Positions 48,801-59,090 of a DNA stretch of 64,000 nt are shown one piece after another; the stretch's first letter is position 1, and each line of letters opens with the position of its first letter. Under the pieces are notes generated by a model that was not told the origin of the DNA, searched no databases, and saw only the letters and a program-made list of their open reading frames with translations. The stretch is from Benincasa hispida (lineage: Eukaryota; Streptophyta; Magnoliopsida; Cucurbitales; Cucurbitaceae), in assembly GCF_009727055.1 (NCBI RefSeq), contig NC_052355.1, positions 51,101,151 to 51,165,150 on the forward strand, in the 5' to 3' direction. Made by a program: the position numbers and the translations under genes.

Positions 48801-51800
48801 CATTAGGCGGTCGGCCATGGAGTTTCTAGCACTGATCTTTAGTGTGCCAAGGTTTCTTGCAATGTTCACATATTGGGGGCGGCTTACTATTCTGTTTATC
48901 TTGTACTGGGCCTGATGTTTTGAACGCAACAGAATCTGTTGGTGTTATAGGTGTACTGTTCATGGCTCTCGACTGATCTTCTTCCAGGCGAACTTCAGAA
49001 CAGACCTCCATTAGGGATGGTATAGGTCTGGTCCCCAGTATACGACTGCGCACTATATCAAATTTAGAGTTTAGACCTGCAAGAAAGTCATACACGCGAT
49101 CCGTTTCTTCAGATTGATAATGTAACACTCCTCTATAAGGACAGTTCCAGATCATTTCACGGCACAAATCCATCTCTTGCCATAATAGAGATAGCTTGTT
49201 AAAGTAAGCGGTAACGTCCATCGTTCCCTGTTTGCATTAATGGACTCTACTTACGTAGAGTATACAAACGTGAGGCATTCTGTCTCCTGGAGTAGAGTTT
49301 CTGGGCTGCCTCCCAAATATTACGGGTTGTAGCTGCATACAATAAAGGTTTTCCAACCTGAGGTTCCATACTACCAATCAAAATTGATCTCAACAAAGAA
49401 TCCTCTCCTTTCCACATTCGCTCTTAAGGGTCACCAATCCTTGGTTTTGGTATTTCACCTGTCAGATATCCAAATTTATGACGGCCCCCAAGAGCCATTT
49501 TAATAGATTGGGACCAAGAGAAGTAATTATCCCCATTTAACTTTTCCCCTATAATAATTCCAGAAGAGTTGCCTATAGTTCCAGAACATAAATTTGAGGA
49601 GTAAGTAGGGAACGAAGTTATCGAGTTTTCAGGGTATGGATTTAGATCTGATTGGATCTTGGATTTTGATCCCATGGCGTCCCCAATAGCAGCAAGCTAC
49701 TGTTGAAACATCTCATTCTGTTGTTTAATCTGCAACTGCAACTGGGTAACTCGATCTTTGATTGTATTTCCTTGGTCCTGGTGGTAAGATGAAGACTCGC
49801 CCCCTCCAAACTCATCCATACTCGGCGAAAACTGCCCCCTTTGGTTGCTCATACCTAGCTGGAAAATACCCATACCTCTTTCATCTGTCATTTGGTGCGG
49901 CAAAGACTGGGATGAGGCTCTGATCTGAGAGGAGAAGGTCGGCGGTACTCCCGAAGGACGGAAACTTGACTGATTGGTACCGGGCATCACAGATCTGGAC
50001 CAATCGGCGTCGGAAATAGCAGATCGGAGCTCGGGTATTGCAGATCGGGTCCAGTTGGCGTCGGAAATAGCAGATCGATGCTCCACAGCTTCGGTCGGCA
50101 TCGTCTGTGACCGGTCAGACCAGTTTCGCGCGGCTGGTCGTTGGTCGACCTCCTCTGCACGTGTCTGAGCCAGAAAAACTCCATCGCTCGTGTGCGGTTG
50201 GTTCGAACAGGTAGCGTGCGGGTGCAGTTGGGTGGTTAGGTCTTTGAGGGAGCCGGAAGTTGGGATGGCGGTGGCGGTTGGCTCGACGGAAACGGCCGGC
50301 GGTGGGTAGGGCGGCGGCGGCTGGTCTTCACGGAAGTGGGGAAGAGTTTGGAAGTATCTATCAATGGCTTTTTGGATAACAGTGGTTATATCTGGGTTAT
50401 TGGTTTGGGATTCTCCTATTGGATTTTCCTCAATGGTGGCCAGGGTTTCATCTCCATGCTCTGATACCATGATAAAAAAAGAGTAGGGAAAAGAAAAATA
50501 ACACACCAAGAATTTACGTGGAAAATCCTAATTAGGGAGAAAAATCACGGGATAAGGGAATTATTATTAGAAACTGATACAATGGAATTCAGTAGACCAA
50601 CAACTTAAATAGAGAACAAGGAACCCTAGGGTACAATGAAAAAGACAAAATTGCCCCTAGGGCTCAAAATCCTAATTTCAACAGTTATTTCTGTCAAGAA
50701 AGCCCAAAACGTGGAGGGAGTGGCTGCCTTGGGTGGAGCTTTGGTACAACACATCATATCATGCCTCCATAAAAATTATTCCGTATGCTGTAGTTTATGG
50801 GAAGCCGCCGCTGCTGATCGTTTCTTACGGACATTCGGGTACCACGGCGAATGATTCCATGGAAAAACAGTTGCAAGATAGAGACGAGACCTTGGCCATT
50901 TTGAAGGACCACCTCTCCCGTGCACAGGATAGATGAAGAAATTTGCGGACATTCATAGAAGGAAAGTAGAGTTTGAAGCAGGGGACTGGGTTTATCGGAA
51001 AATACGTCTCTATAGACAGAAGACTCTAGCCAAGAAGCGTTGTGAAAAGCTAGCCCCGAGATTCTTTGGACCATTTAGAGTTAGGGGTCAAATCGGCGAG
51101 GTAGCTTATCTGTTAGACTTACTGGAGACAGCCAAAATTCACTCGGTGTTTCATGTTTCCCAGTTGAAGAAAGCTGTGGGAAATCACCAAGTAGTACAGC
51201 CTGATGTTTCGCTGCTGAATGACCAGTTGGAATGGGTTCTGGACCCAGCAAAGTTGAACAAGTACGCTGGAATGAAGCTGAGAGGGAATGGGAATGCTTA
51301 GTAACCTGGAAAGACCAACCGGAGCATGAAGCCACCTGGGAGTCTTGTGCAGCCTTCACCGAACAATTCCCTGATCTCCATGGGGATAATGTTAGGCCAC
51401 CTATCAAGTATGTGTACAAAAGGAGGGGCAAAAAAGGGCTTGCACCATCGACAGAGGGGTAGCTTATAGTGGGCCCGTTGTACGGCCAGCAAGGGAATGT
51501 TGGTATTTAAACGTTTTGTTGTGCTAGGGTTAGTTATCTTGTATTTTGTGTATGAACAGAAGTCTTGGTGGAGAGGGCAACCCTCTTGGTTATCTTGGCT
51601 GTAGGTGGGAATACGTTGTTTGTTTTCCATCTTGAACTCTATTTTCCCCTGTTCTGGAATTATCTTGACGTGAATACCATTTAAGTGAGGAAGAATCCTT
51701 ACACTTTATTTGGTGTAAAAGTTGTCAGTGTTACAAAAGCACGTTTCTCTAAGCAGTATCAAAATAATGGCGTTGAAGTTTCTCTTTTATGCCTTACCAA

Positions 51801-52039
51801 CAAAGTTCCCCATGATCTAAAATTGTTCACATTTGTAGGCACTGATGTCTGGGTTGGATGATTATCCTCGTGCTTCGCACCCCACTGATGATGAGCGTCA
51901 TGTGGACCTCCGATGCTGGATGCTTCTTGCTGCAGATTGCATGCATGCTATTTCGGAGCTAACCGTGAAGAGAAAGAGAGTTGAAACGGTAAATTGTCAT
52001 GAGAGATCAACTTAGTATCTCATAGATTTTCTTCTCTTT

Positions 52040-52073
<34 letters not shown>

Positions 52074-55007
52074 TATTATTTATTTCCATTCGAATTTTTG
52101 AAGAATTCATATCATGCAGGTTTATAGTTCAGCAGCAAAAATTCTTTCGGATTTTGAGCTTCTGAATCAGGTTGGTTGTCAAATTTTCAATTCTTTGAAC
52201 ACCTTTTTTATACACCTTTAACTTGGTGTAAATTCACCCCTCTCTTTTGTGATTACGACCTTACTTCTTTCATTACACATTGGAATAGTATTATGTAACT
52301 CCTCACGACATCTTTTGCTCTTTTGTAATTTCATACTGTCAATAAAATTATGTTTCATGTTTCTCATTAAAAAATAAATAAAAAATCAGGTTGGTTGTCA
52401 CTTTCATCTCTGCTGGAAATTTATTTCATAATTATAATATATGGAGACGATTATTTATGCACGTGGTCTTTTTTGTAGAACATTTGAAATAGTAATAGAT
52501 AATAAGCTCTCGACCTCTAATTTGACCATGATTGATGCCTGACCAGATGCACTTTGATGACGCCTATGGAACTTACTTAGATTTTGGAAATCACACTGAA
52601 AAGGTATGGTCTCTGTATTATCATCATTGTCTTTACAATTCGACTTTCATTTAATCTTCTCCTTGAAATAAACTCTTAATGTGTGGGATACGAACTTTTA
52701 TTCTCCAAATGCCTGTATTATTTTCTATTTTATGTATGTCAACGGAACACTCCCTTGATTTCTCGTTCGCTCTTTTGCACTTTCCTGGTTTTCTTGATGG
52801 TTCCCACATATGAATTTGGCTTTTTATGAGTTTATAAAGTTGTTTCCTTTATTAATAGATCCACCATTGTTTGAGAAATTACAAAATGAACAGAAGGCTC
52901 CAAAACTCTATTAAGTACATTACTCGCTCTGAAATGTGTGTATTTTCGATTGCACTGACGGAAATTTCTACCTTAAAAGCTTGTTTTGCGGTGGTACTGT
53001 GTGTTTAGAGTCCATTCTTGTGTTTTTTAATGCAAGGTAGGGGTTCAGGCGATCAGTTCAGCTTGGTTACTGTGCAAAACCAGGGCCGAACCAACCATTT
53101 GGTGAAGGAAAAACAGAAAGCCGAAGTCGAACCAAACCGATTAAACCAGTGGTTTGATTGGTTCGGCTCGCAGTTTGCCGATTTCTTGTGTGTGTGGGTC
53201 TGGGTTTGGTGACGGGTGGGGACAATCTGCCTGAGGCTCAAATTGAGGACCTAAAGAATACAAAATCGTTCACACCGACATGTCCAACGTTTTTATTTGA
53301 TATTACTTTTGAATTTTTATATATATAATAAAATATTAACGGTTTGTTTTTTCCCCTTTTAATTTTGTTTTTCTGCAAACCCAATCCGACCAAATAGCAA
53401 TTTCGATCCGTTTAACCAGTTTTTTCAGTTTTTCCCCTAATGCAAGGATTGATTTCATGTAGGTACGTTTAATTTGGAAAGAGGTGATGGGAGAGCAGGG
53501 ATTTACAACTCGACAACTTATCCGGGAAGTGTCGGAAACGCCAAGGCTAAGAATGGTTCCTCATATCGGTTATGTCAGTCTTTTTCCACTCATGGGGAGA
53601 ATCATTCCACCTGTAAGTGCTGGCAACGTGAAACCATTGATTCGTGTGGTGTTATTTTACAGTCGTGAAGAGGCTTGAATCTTTTTTTCCCTTCAACTCT
53701 CCAACAGGAATCTCCGATCCTTGGAAAACAGCTTGATCTTATTTCAAATCGAAGCATATTCTGGACAAATTATGGGCTCCGTTCCCTATCTAAAACAAGG
53801 TACGTGTACGGTATCATAATTTCTGTTAATCTCTGTCCTTCGACGAACCCAAAACCATGTGGTGTATTATTGTGTGGATTAATTCCGTCTTTGAAATTGC
53901 ACGTTGTAGCTCATTATACATGAAGTACAATACGGAGCATGAGGCACCTTATTGGAGAGGTACAATTTGGATGAACATGAATTACTTGATTCTTTCAGCT
54001 CTCAACCACTATGCCACAGGTATTTTCAATCCATCGCCTCCTATCTGGAAGGTATCTCATGTGCGCCTCTTTGTTTTTAGTTCGATAATACCTTAATGTG
54101 ACCTGGATTACAGAGCATGGACCGTATAGAGAAAGAGCCAAAGATATTCGTGATGAGTTGAGAAGCAATATAATTAGGTAATTATGAGTCCGTTCAACAA
54201 TTTTTTTTTACCTTCTTTTTACGTTCCGTTTTCTGAAGATTATGCTTTTTCACTATCATTTTCTTTTATTTATAACTTGTGCAAATTTTCAACAAGTTAA
54301 CAAAGAAAAAGTGAGTTTTGTGAACTTATTTTCAAACACCCCCGTACAAGCTGCTGCAGTTATTTGTTTCATGGCTAGCTTGGAAAACTTTAGAACCGAC
54401 CAAACCAAGCCGAATGACAAAACCGAACTGAAAATTCAGTTTCTGTTTAAGCATCGATTTTGTTGGGTTTAAAATTATAAGAAAATTGAATCTTTCAATT
54501 CGGTTCAGTTTTGGATTTGCCGAATCCAAAATCAAATTGATTATATTATATAGAAAATCAAAAACCAAGCCTATGTTATATATGAAATTGAAGTATTTAT
54601 ATATGTATATATTATGTAAAACCGAAAGCCAAGTCGAACCAAACAAATTACATATATATTATATATTATGAAACCAAAGGCCGAACTAAACTGAATATTT
54701 GCAGTTTAGTTACCAAACAAACTGTTTGATTTGGTTTGACATATTTTCCGAACCCATATTTTTTGTTTGGTTTGGTTTGGTTTGGCAGCAAAACCAAATC
54801 GAATCAAACCATGAACATATCTAGAATGCCGAAAGCTTTACACCAGTTCACTATTGGCGCAGAAATGTGGTTGGCAATTATCACAAGACTGGATACATTT
54901 GGGAACAGTATAATCAAAAAACGGGTAAAGGAAAAGGCGCACACCCATTTACTGGTTGGACATCTTTAGTGCTCTTAATCATGGCAGAAGCCTATACAGA
55001 AAGTTAG
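33895..55007 (+). CDS. GCS1: Mannosyl-oligosaccharide glucosidase I (GH63)
   Basis: This ER enzyme removes the outermost alpha-1,2-glucose from Glc3Man9GlcNAc2 on new glycoproteins. Twenty-two exons: 33895-34194, 34331-34404, 34984-35235, 36069-36243, 36854-36940, 37087-37155, 37275-37371, 37820-37902, 38271-38378, 38821-38942, 39105-39212, 39299-39372, 40165-40290, 40435-40502, 51839-51988, 52120-52170, 52547-52603, 53463-53612, 53708-53799, 53910-54019, 54114-54177, 54863-55007. All junctions are GT-AG and the phases agree, giving 2562 nt, 853 residues; Arabidopsis GCS1 is about the same length. A basic cytoplasmic head (1-55) and one membrane anchor (about 56-78) give type II topology. The GH63 hallmark FLWDEGFHQ is at 444-452, with Asp447 the likely catalytic acid by family analogy; [14 protein letters not shown] is at 760-773. 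No stop or frameshift was seen. The start MTGHSRR matches the family start. Intron 14 carries an 11-kb nested insertion, so splicing efficiency is a question. Confidence 0.95.
38442..38456 (+). repeat. Poly-C tract in GCS1 intron 9
   Basis: Fifteen consecutive C, unusual in AT-rich introns, just 64 bp after the end of exon 9. The length may be uncertain in the assembly. Confidence 0.9.
40738..41051 (+). repeat. 5' LTR of the chromovirus
   Basis: 314 bp, starts TGTTAGGCC, ends TTATA where the 3' copy ends TTACA (so the CA end has mutated). A primer-site-like TGGTACCAAAGATG follows at 41054, a decayed form of TGGTATCAGAGC. Confidence 0.92.
41053..42239 (+). pseudogene. Chromovirus gag with zinc knuckle
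   Basis: Reading from about 41065: a coiled N-terminus ([20 protein letters not shown]), an acidic linker, then the capsid block with [31 protein letters not shown] and a [19 protein letters not shown] helix. In-frame stops occur at 41248 and 41464. After a frame change near 41900 the zinc knuckle [14 protein letters not shown] (about 42062-42103) appears, the form usual in plant Ty3/gypsy gag. Not translatable as one protein. Confidence 0.85.
42240..42640 (+). pseudogene. Chromovirus protease remnant
   Basis: The region around 42295-42335 should read DSGATHNFI. Instead the Asp codon position reads TAC (Tyr), and the text shifts frame within the motif, resuming as [16 protein letters not shown]. 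The following IMGSGK and [18 protein letters not shown] blocks match gypsy retropepsins. The active-site Asp is missing, so it is inactive. Confidence 0.75.
42700..44100 (+). pseudogene. Chromovirus reverse transcriptase and RNase H
   Basis: RT is heavily broken between about 42830 and 43400 (stops in all frames; pieces such as [12 protein letters not shown] can be read across frames). From 43415 it is clearer: a [20 protein letters not shown] thumb block, a frameshift near 43560, then [20 protein letters not shown]. RNase H follows with [37 protein letters not shown] and [16 protein letters not shown] (to about 44016). Confidence 0.85.
44270..44867 (+). pseudogene. Chromovirus integrase, N-terminal part
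   Basis: The zinc-binding region (44330-44480) is broken by frame changes. The catalytic core is clearer: [20 protein letters not shown] (about 44604-44660) carries the first catalytic Asp, and [18 protein letters not shown] (about 44730-44780) the second. The core stops at 44867, where the copia element begins; its continuation is at 50684. Confidence 0.8.
44868..45082 (-). repeat. 3' LTR of nested copia element
   Basis: 215 bp, TGATGAAAA...TTTCAACA in plus orientation. By eye it differs from the partner at 50470-50683 at about 12 sites and one indel. Left flank GTGGT against right flank GTTAT: the 5-bp target duplication has decayed or is only partial. Confidence 0.9.
45139..45849 (-). pseudogene. 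Copia RNase H (nested element)
   Basis: Starts [17 protein letters not shown] near 45849 and includes [40 protein letters not shown] and RSSAEA, then a stop at 45421 in place of Glu. After it, reading continues with [20 protein letters not shown] and [11 protein letters not shown] to the end near 45139. Nearly complete; one stop. Confidence 0.88.
45842..45982. other. 70-bp tandem copy joined by one N (assembly artefact)
   Basis: The 70 bases 45842-45911 are repeated exactly at 45913-45982 with a single N at 45912 between them. The repeat lies inside the RT frame of the nested copia element and breaks it. Such a pattern arises when two contig ends that overlap are joined with a placeholder N instead of being merged. 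Confidence 0.93.
45846..46570 (-). pseudogene. Copia reverse transcriptase (nested element)
   Basis: Contains [13 protein letters not shown] (about 46480-46520), the [18 protein letters not shown] block (about 46320-46370), [15 protein letters not shown] and an intact VYVDD box near 46100. A TGA near 46388 replaces the Trp expected before PLHQLDVK. The frame shifts around 46555, and the C-terminal end is disrupted by the N-joined duplication at 45842-45982. Confidence 0.88.
46544..48100 (-). pseudogene. Copia integrase and linker (nested element)
   Basis: From 48100 leftward: a [13 protein letters not shown] block and [14 protein letters not shown] (about 47940-48040), LRSDNGR followed by a stop (about 47850), then broken text. 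From 47518, [40 protein letters not shown] and [11 protein letters not shown] mark the integrase end. A variable linker rich in acidic residues follows to about 46700, then the start of RT ([17 protein letters not shown]). Confidence 0.85.
48100..48825 (-). pseudogene. Copia protease and GAG-pre-integrase (nested element)
   Basis: [20 protein letters not shown] (about 48575-48635) is the protease active site, intact. Next come a [20 protein letters not shown] block, [20 protein letters not shown] and zinc-binding CDVCVQA near 48105, where a stop falls. Upstream it is continuous with gag except for a TAG directly after the zinc knuckle. Confidence 0.87.
48826..50470 (-). pseudogene. Copia gag (nested element)
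   Basis: The reading frame begins with an ATG whose A is the last LTR base (50470), so the start overlaps the primer site. The first part (to 49697) is Pro/Ser-rich with repeated [15 protein letters not shown] text (about 49985-50090). A stop at 49697 is followed in the same frame by [20 protein letters not shown], the gag N-terminal signature. A further stop at 49424 and a frameshift near 49230 precede the capsid helices and the zinc knuckle [14 protein letters not shown], a perfect CX2CX4HX4C, ending at a TAG at 48826. Confidence 0.85.
50458..50469 (-). other. Primer-binding site of nested copia element
   Basis: GCTCTGATACCA on the plus strand (TGGTATCAGAGC on the minus strand), touching the 5' LTR at 50470. 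Confidence 0.93.
50470..50683 (-). repeat. 5' LTR of nested copia element
   Basis: 214 bp, partner of 44868-45082. Minus orientation TGTTGAAATTAGG...TATCA. The chromovirus integrase resumes directly after it at 50684. Confidence 0.92.
50684..51389 (+). pseudogene. Chromovirus integrase C-terminus with chromodomain
   Basis: Resumes the integrase: [20 protein letters not shown] and a GKPP block (50733-50810), then [20 protein letters not shown] and [32 protein letters not shown] (to about 51190). At 51255-51380 a chromodomain is readable in another frame: [20 protein letters not shown] followed by [12 protein letters not shown]. The aromatic residues of the chromodomain are largely conserved, which places the element among chromoviruses. 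Frame breaks occur near 50830, 50935 and 51240. Confidence 0.88.
51390..51703 (+). repeat. 3' LTR of the chromovirus
   Basis: 314 bp, TGTTAGGCC...CTTACA, followed by the CTTTA target copy. Exon 15 of GCS1 begins 135 bp downstream. Confidence 0.93.
52041..52068 (+). repeat. Poly-T run in GCS1 intron 15
   Basis: 28 consecutive T; ordinary intron homopolymer whose length is likely imprecise. Confidence 0.9.
53010..53430. repeat. Low-complexity ggttcgg/ccgaacc element in GCS1 intron 17
   Basis: Words such as gccgaaccaacc, gtcgaaccaaaccgattaaaccag and tggtttgattggttcggctc form an inverted array around about 53100-53170. A similar array is in intron 21 (54390-54830). This is the style of small non-autonomous elements or degenerate repeats common in plant introns; no ends were defined. 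Confidence 0.5.
54380..54830. repeat. Low-complexity aaccgaa/ttggttt element in GCS1 intron 21
   Basis: It contains agaaccgaccaaaccaagccg on the left and ggtttggtttggtttggc with aaaccaaatcgaatcaaacc on the right, with AT-rich sequence between. The two sides are partly complementary. The plus-strand ORFs across it (54242-54969) are shadows; only 54863 onward is exon. Confidence 0.5.
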
Positions 55008-57065
55008 GAGGAGCTTTTTGGGTATCCTCATCCCATCCCATCCCTTCTCAGATAATGTTCATAATATATATATATATATATATTATTGTTTAACCCCTCT
55101 CCCTTGCGTTTCATTATCTGCGGTGGATCATATAATTTATGAACAGAGAACTTGGAGCACTCAACTGGGTATAGGAAACATTTTTAATAAATGGTGTAGA
55201 AGAGAGTACTTACAGTGGAATAACGGATTCATCTCGGTACATTGTGACTTCATTTATCACGTGTTTGTCCGAATCTTATTTAATGGACTAACCTACAAGT
55301 TTAATCTTTAAGCATTAGTATTGAGCGTATTACAAATTTATTGTTTCATTTTATTATCATTTGATTCATAAGTAGCCTTTTATAGATACTATACTCTACT
55401 TGCATCTATTAATTTCTTCATTTTGTTCTCTACATTTTAAAAATAATTTCAAATTCTAATTTGGAAAAGCAGTTTTAATAAATTTGTTTTTGTTTTTTAA
55501 ATTTAGCTAAAATTTTAATTGTTTACTTGGGAACAATAAAAATAAAAATGATGATTATAAAATTGTGAAAAGATGAGCATAATAGGAAAAAATCGAATCA
55601 AATGGCGTTCAATTTGAACTTAAATTTTAAAAATTCACTGCAACCACATTTTCAATCTAAATTAATCGTCTTTTGATTGTTTAGTTTTGGAAATTAATAT
55701 AATCGTCTAAATTTAAAATTAAATCCAATCCTCTCGTCTTAACCTTCGTCTTCCAAACTATTTTATATCTTGATTATTGTATAAATATAATAAAAATTGT
55801 CGAACATCTTAGTACAACACTAATCCAATTACTTCTATTTTGGACTATGAGCTTTCGTTTCTATGTTTTTAAAGTAGAAAATGAAACCCGCACCTGTTAA
55901 ATAGGATTACGTGAAAGTTGCATGTGTTAAAAAGTTGGATCCAGTTTAATGAAAGACAAATTTTGTAGAAAAGAAAATAGCAAAATGCAATAGGCACTAA
56001 TAAAATTTATCAATAAAAAAAAGTATTTTGCTATATTTAAAAATACTTTCAATAATTTTGCCATTTAAAACAAGCATGCCTTATTTTAAGAAATAATTGA
56101 AAACTATTTAATCATGGTTAGCTAGATAACTTATTTTAAAATTTTGGGATATTTTTAAAATATAAAGAAATCTATAATGCAAGTTTTGAAGAACACAATT
56201 TCATCTGAGAAAATTCCGAGTCCATCCTTCTCTTCAAAAGATCTTTCATCTGACTTTTCAACCTCATAATTGTCTCTGAAAAGCCCACTGCTTTACAATC
56301 TTCTAGATCATTCTATATATAATGTCTTTCACTCAATAACATTTCCTTTCCTTACCCTATTCTCTATAATTCTTCACAAGTTTTAAAAACATTTTCTTTG
56401 TTCATCAATAGAAAACTAAAAACTAAAACCAAGCCTGGATGATTAAGAAAAGATAATAAGAAATCGAAAAGCAAACAATTTATTATTAAACGACGTTTCC
56501 TATACTGAACCAAAAATAATTCATATTTTTTTAATTTAAAAAGTTCATTTACAACTATATGTATATATATAAAAGATGATCAAACAATCCTCAAGAATGA
56601 CAGAATAAAACAATGGTCAATGGATGCAAAATCTGATTTTTTTTAAAAAAAATAAAATTATTTCTAAAAGACTAGAGATCAAAAACAGAAACACCAATGA
56701 CCAAAATAAATAATTATATTATTCTACGAGGCTCTAATTAATGAATTTTAATAGAACTTCTGATTAATTATCTTCTAACCTAAATAATGGTTTTTAAAAA
56801 TAATGTTGTTTTAATATTTACTGACAAAAATAAAGTTGGATTGAAAGAAATGACAAATATAAGGTAGTGAAATTGTGGACCGGGTGCATGAGTTATGAGT
56901 AAGCAAATAACACGTGTACCTAATCCATGATTTAAAGCCACGATGGAATTCACAACTTCCCTCCATATCACCAGCTTCACATGACCTGATGCTGACTTGA
57001 TGCTGACCTGCCACCTGGCAATTTTTACACGTCTAACATGTTGTATTGACCAAAAAGTCGTGGAC
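55008..57065 (+). other. 3' flank of GCS1 and intergenic sequence
   Basis: An AATAAA word at 55186-55191, about 180 bp past the stop, is a candidate polyadenylation signal. A (TA)n run lies at about 55063-55082. The rest is AT-rich without a recognised gene. The minus-strand ORF at 56780-57136 shows no family features. Confidence 0.5.
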
Positions 57066-57077
57066 TGGGTCCACCAT

Positions 57078-57100
57078 ACTCGTGTACTCGGTACACGAGT
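57078..57100. repeat. Perfect palindrome ACTCGTGTAC-TCG-GTACACGAGT
   Basis: 10-bp arms with a 3-base centre. It shares the core CGTGTAC..GTACACG with 59306-59330. The surrounding sequences are not otherwise alike. Confidence 0.9.
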
Positions 57101-59058
57101 TAGTGGTTCCAAAATTCTTCCCACCACCCTCTCCAATCACTTTCTTCCTCACTCTTCCAGTTTTCTTTATTCCTCTCTTCTAATTCACTGCCCGTCGTGT
57201 TCTCTATTGCTTGTCATTCTCCGCTGCTGCTGCCCCTACCATACCGTAGTTGACCCTAGGCAATTTTTTCCCAAGTATATGAGATTGTTCTTTGAATATC
57301 CATAGTTCTAGTATTTTGTTTAGATGTATCGATGAAAAATCTATTGTTTTGAACTTATTTTGTTGAAAATTTTGAAAATCTAGTGTGAAATTTGTTTTGT
57401 CTAAGATCTAGTATTTGTTTTACCATTAGATTGGATTTGAAATTTTGTTTTAAGATTGTTATGTAATTAACTTTGTTATCTAATGGATTTGGTTATGGAA
57501 TTGACTTCGTTATGTAACTATATTTGTTATGTAACTGACTTTGTTATGTAATGGATTTTGTTATTTAATTTTGTTTATATTCTTTCAGTCATGGTGCAAC
57601 ATGGATCTTGGTAAGGGAGACATCTGCATAACATATTGTGGGGATGCCTAATTACGTTGCAATTCAGTTTGAATTACCAGTGGATGAAAAACCTCGAGAC
57701 TAATTGCTCCTTTTTTAGCTCAGGGAAGAAGACCTAGCCCAACTTTATTTCTGAGTCATCAATAATTGTCAGATTATCAACAAATCTGGCTATCCTTTCA
57801 AGAAGTCTAGCTTTTCTTTCACAACCGCTTTCAATCATCCAATTCTTCTTCTAGTCATGGTCACCATTTTGTTATTACTGCTACAAACTACTTCACACCA
57901 AGGAAAAGCGTGACATACTTGATCTACACTCTATCTTCTTTATTGAATAGGTCTTCTTAAATCTATATAGTCTTAAATAACAGTACCCAGTTGCATATAT
58001 TTCCCTGGAGTTTAGGATTGCTCATTATTTTAACACCAAACTGAGATTAAAATAACTGCTACAAATAGTTGTAGCACCACAAATTCTCAATTACAGACTC
58101 CGTATCATCATTCACTCAATATCATGTATTATTTTATTTATATATTTATTTTGTTATTATTTTATGTAATAAAATATATTATTTGTTTTTTTTTTTTAAA
58201 TTTTAGATAAAGTGGTGTATAAACTACATCTGACCAGTCAACAAATATGTTAATAAATTTCGACTAATACTTGACCAATTGATACACAATCAGCAAATAT
58301 ACAAATGAATATAACATACTTTTTGGATGTCAAATTATCTTTTTTTTTTTCAGATTAAATGGATGTCATACACACGATATTTTGTTATTACTATCTGATT
58401 ATTGTTGTGACGGTCAAGATATTTGATTGACGGTTAGCCCTCCTAATCATAGAATGGCATCAACCAAATCGTGTGTTGAACCAATTTGTTTGCAACAAAC
58501 GATACCCTTGTGCCATTCTCTCGACACTAAATCGAATTGATTTGAGATAAGCACGAACACAATTGACATCGAAGTCATGCATAATGTATATCGTTTGACG
58601 TGCACATCATGGTCATTGTGCACAAGAAGAAATAACAAATGGGCCAACATAACTACTTTTCCTAGTACAATTAAATCATGAGACAATTTATCACTTGATG
58701 ACACTTACCATTACTACACAGTAAGAATTTTATTATCTTACATTTTTCAAATATATGATATGAACATTATTTAATATTAATATTTTTCATCACACAATAA
58801 TTTTGCCCAAGATGTACACCAATACACAATTTACCAGAGCTGAACTCAATATGTGACCAAAACTTAGTAAATATAGAAAATATTATTCAGCAGACAACAC
58901 AACTCAATGTTGCTAACACTAATCGAAGATGTACTCGTCAAAACGACAACACCAACAAGGCAAAACTAATCCAAAGGAACATGAAGACGACCATCATATG
59001 AAATCTTGAGTGATTTGCAATTCAATCTTTTAACGCCATATGAACTTCTATCTTGAAA

Positions 59059-59090
<32 letters not shown>

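Larger units (their letters stand above)
44868..50683 (-). mobile_element. Ty1/copia element nested in the chromovirus
   Basis: 5.8 kb, minus strand, with LTRs of about 215 bp, primer site, gag, protease, integrase, RT and RNase H in copia order. It interrupts the chromovirus integrase between the second catalytic Asp region and the C-terminal tail, so it arrived later. LTR divergence (about 5-6%) is similar to that of its host, suggesting the two insertions were close in time. Several of its stop codons sit where Trp is expected. Confidence 0.93.
40738..51703 (+). mobile_element. Ty3/gypsy chromovirus in GCS1 intron 14
   Basis: The 314-bp LTRs (40738-41051 and 51390-51703) start TGTTAGGCCACC. 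Both flanks carry CTTTA (40733-40737 and 51704-51708), a perfect 5-bp target duplication. Internal order is gag, protease, RT/RNase H, integrase, chromodomain, as in plant chromodomain-bearing gypsy elements. By eye the two LTRs differ at about 17 sites plus two 1-base indels (about 5%), so insertion is not recent. The element is itself split by a copia element at 44868-50683; without it the length is about 5.15 kb. Many stops and frameshifts make it inactive. It lies in the same orientation as GCS1. Confidence 0.93.

Noticed and set aside
40738..51703. Tandem duplication of a gene segment as explanation for the two similar 314-bp blocks
   Set aside because: TG start, target duplication CTTTA, and gag-pol between them show that they are LTRs.
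54242..54969. ORFs of 76 and 77 codons in GCS1 intron 21 and last exon
   Set aside because: They run over low-complexity intron sequence or read the last GCS1 exon in the wrong frame.
56780..57136. 118-codon minus-strand ORF
   Set aside because: No recognisable domain, overlaps a palindrome and UTR-like sequence, and competing ORFs exist.
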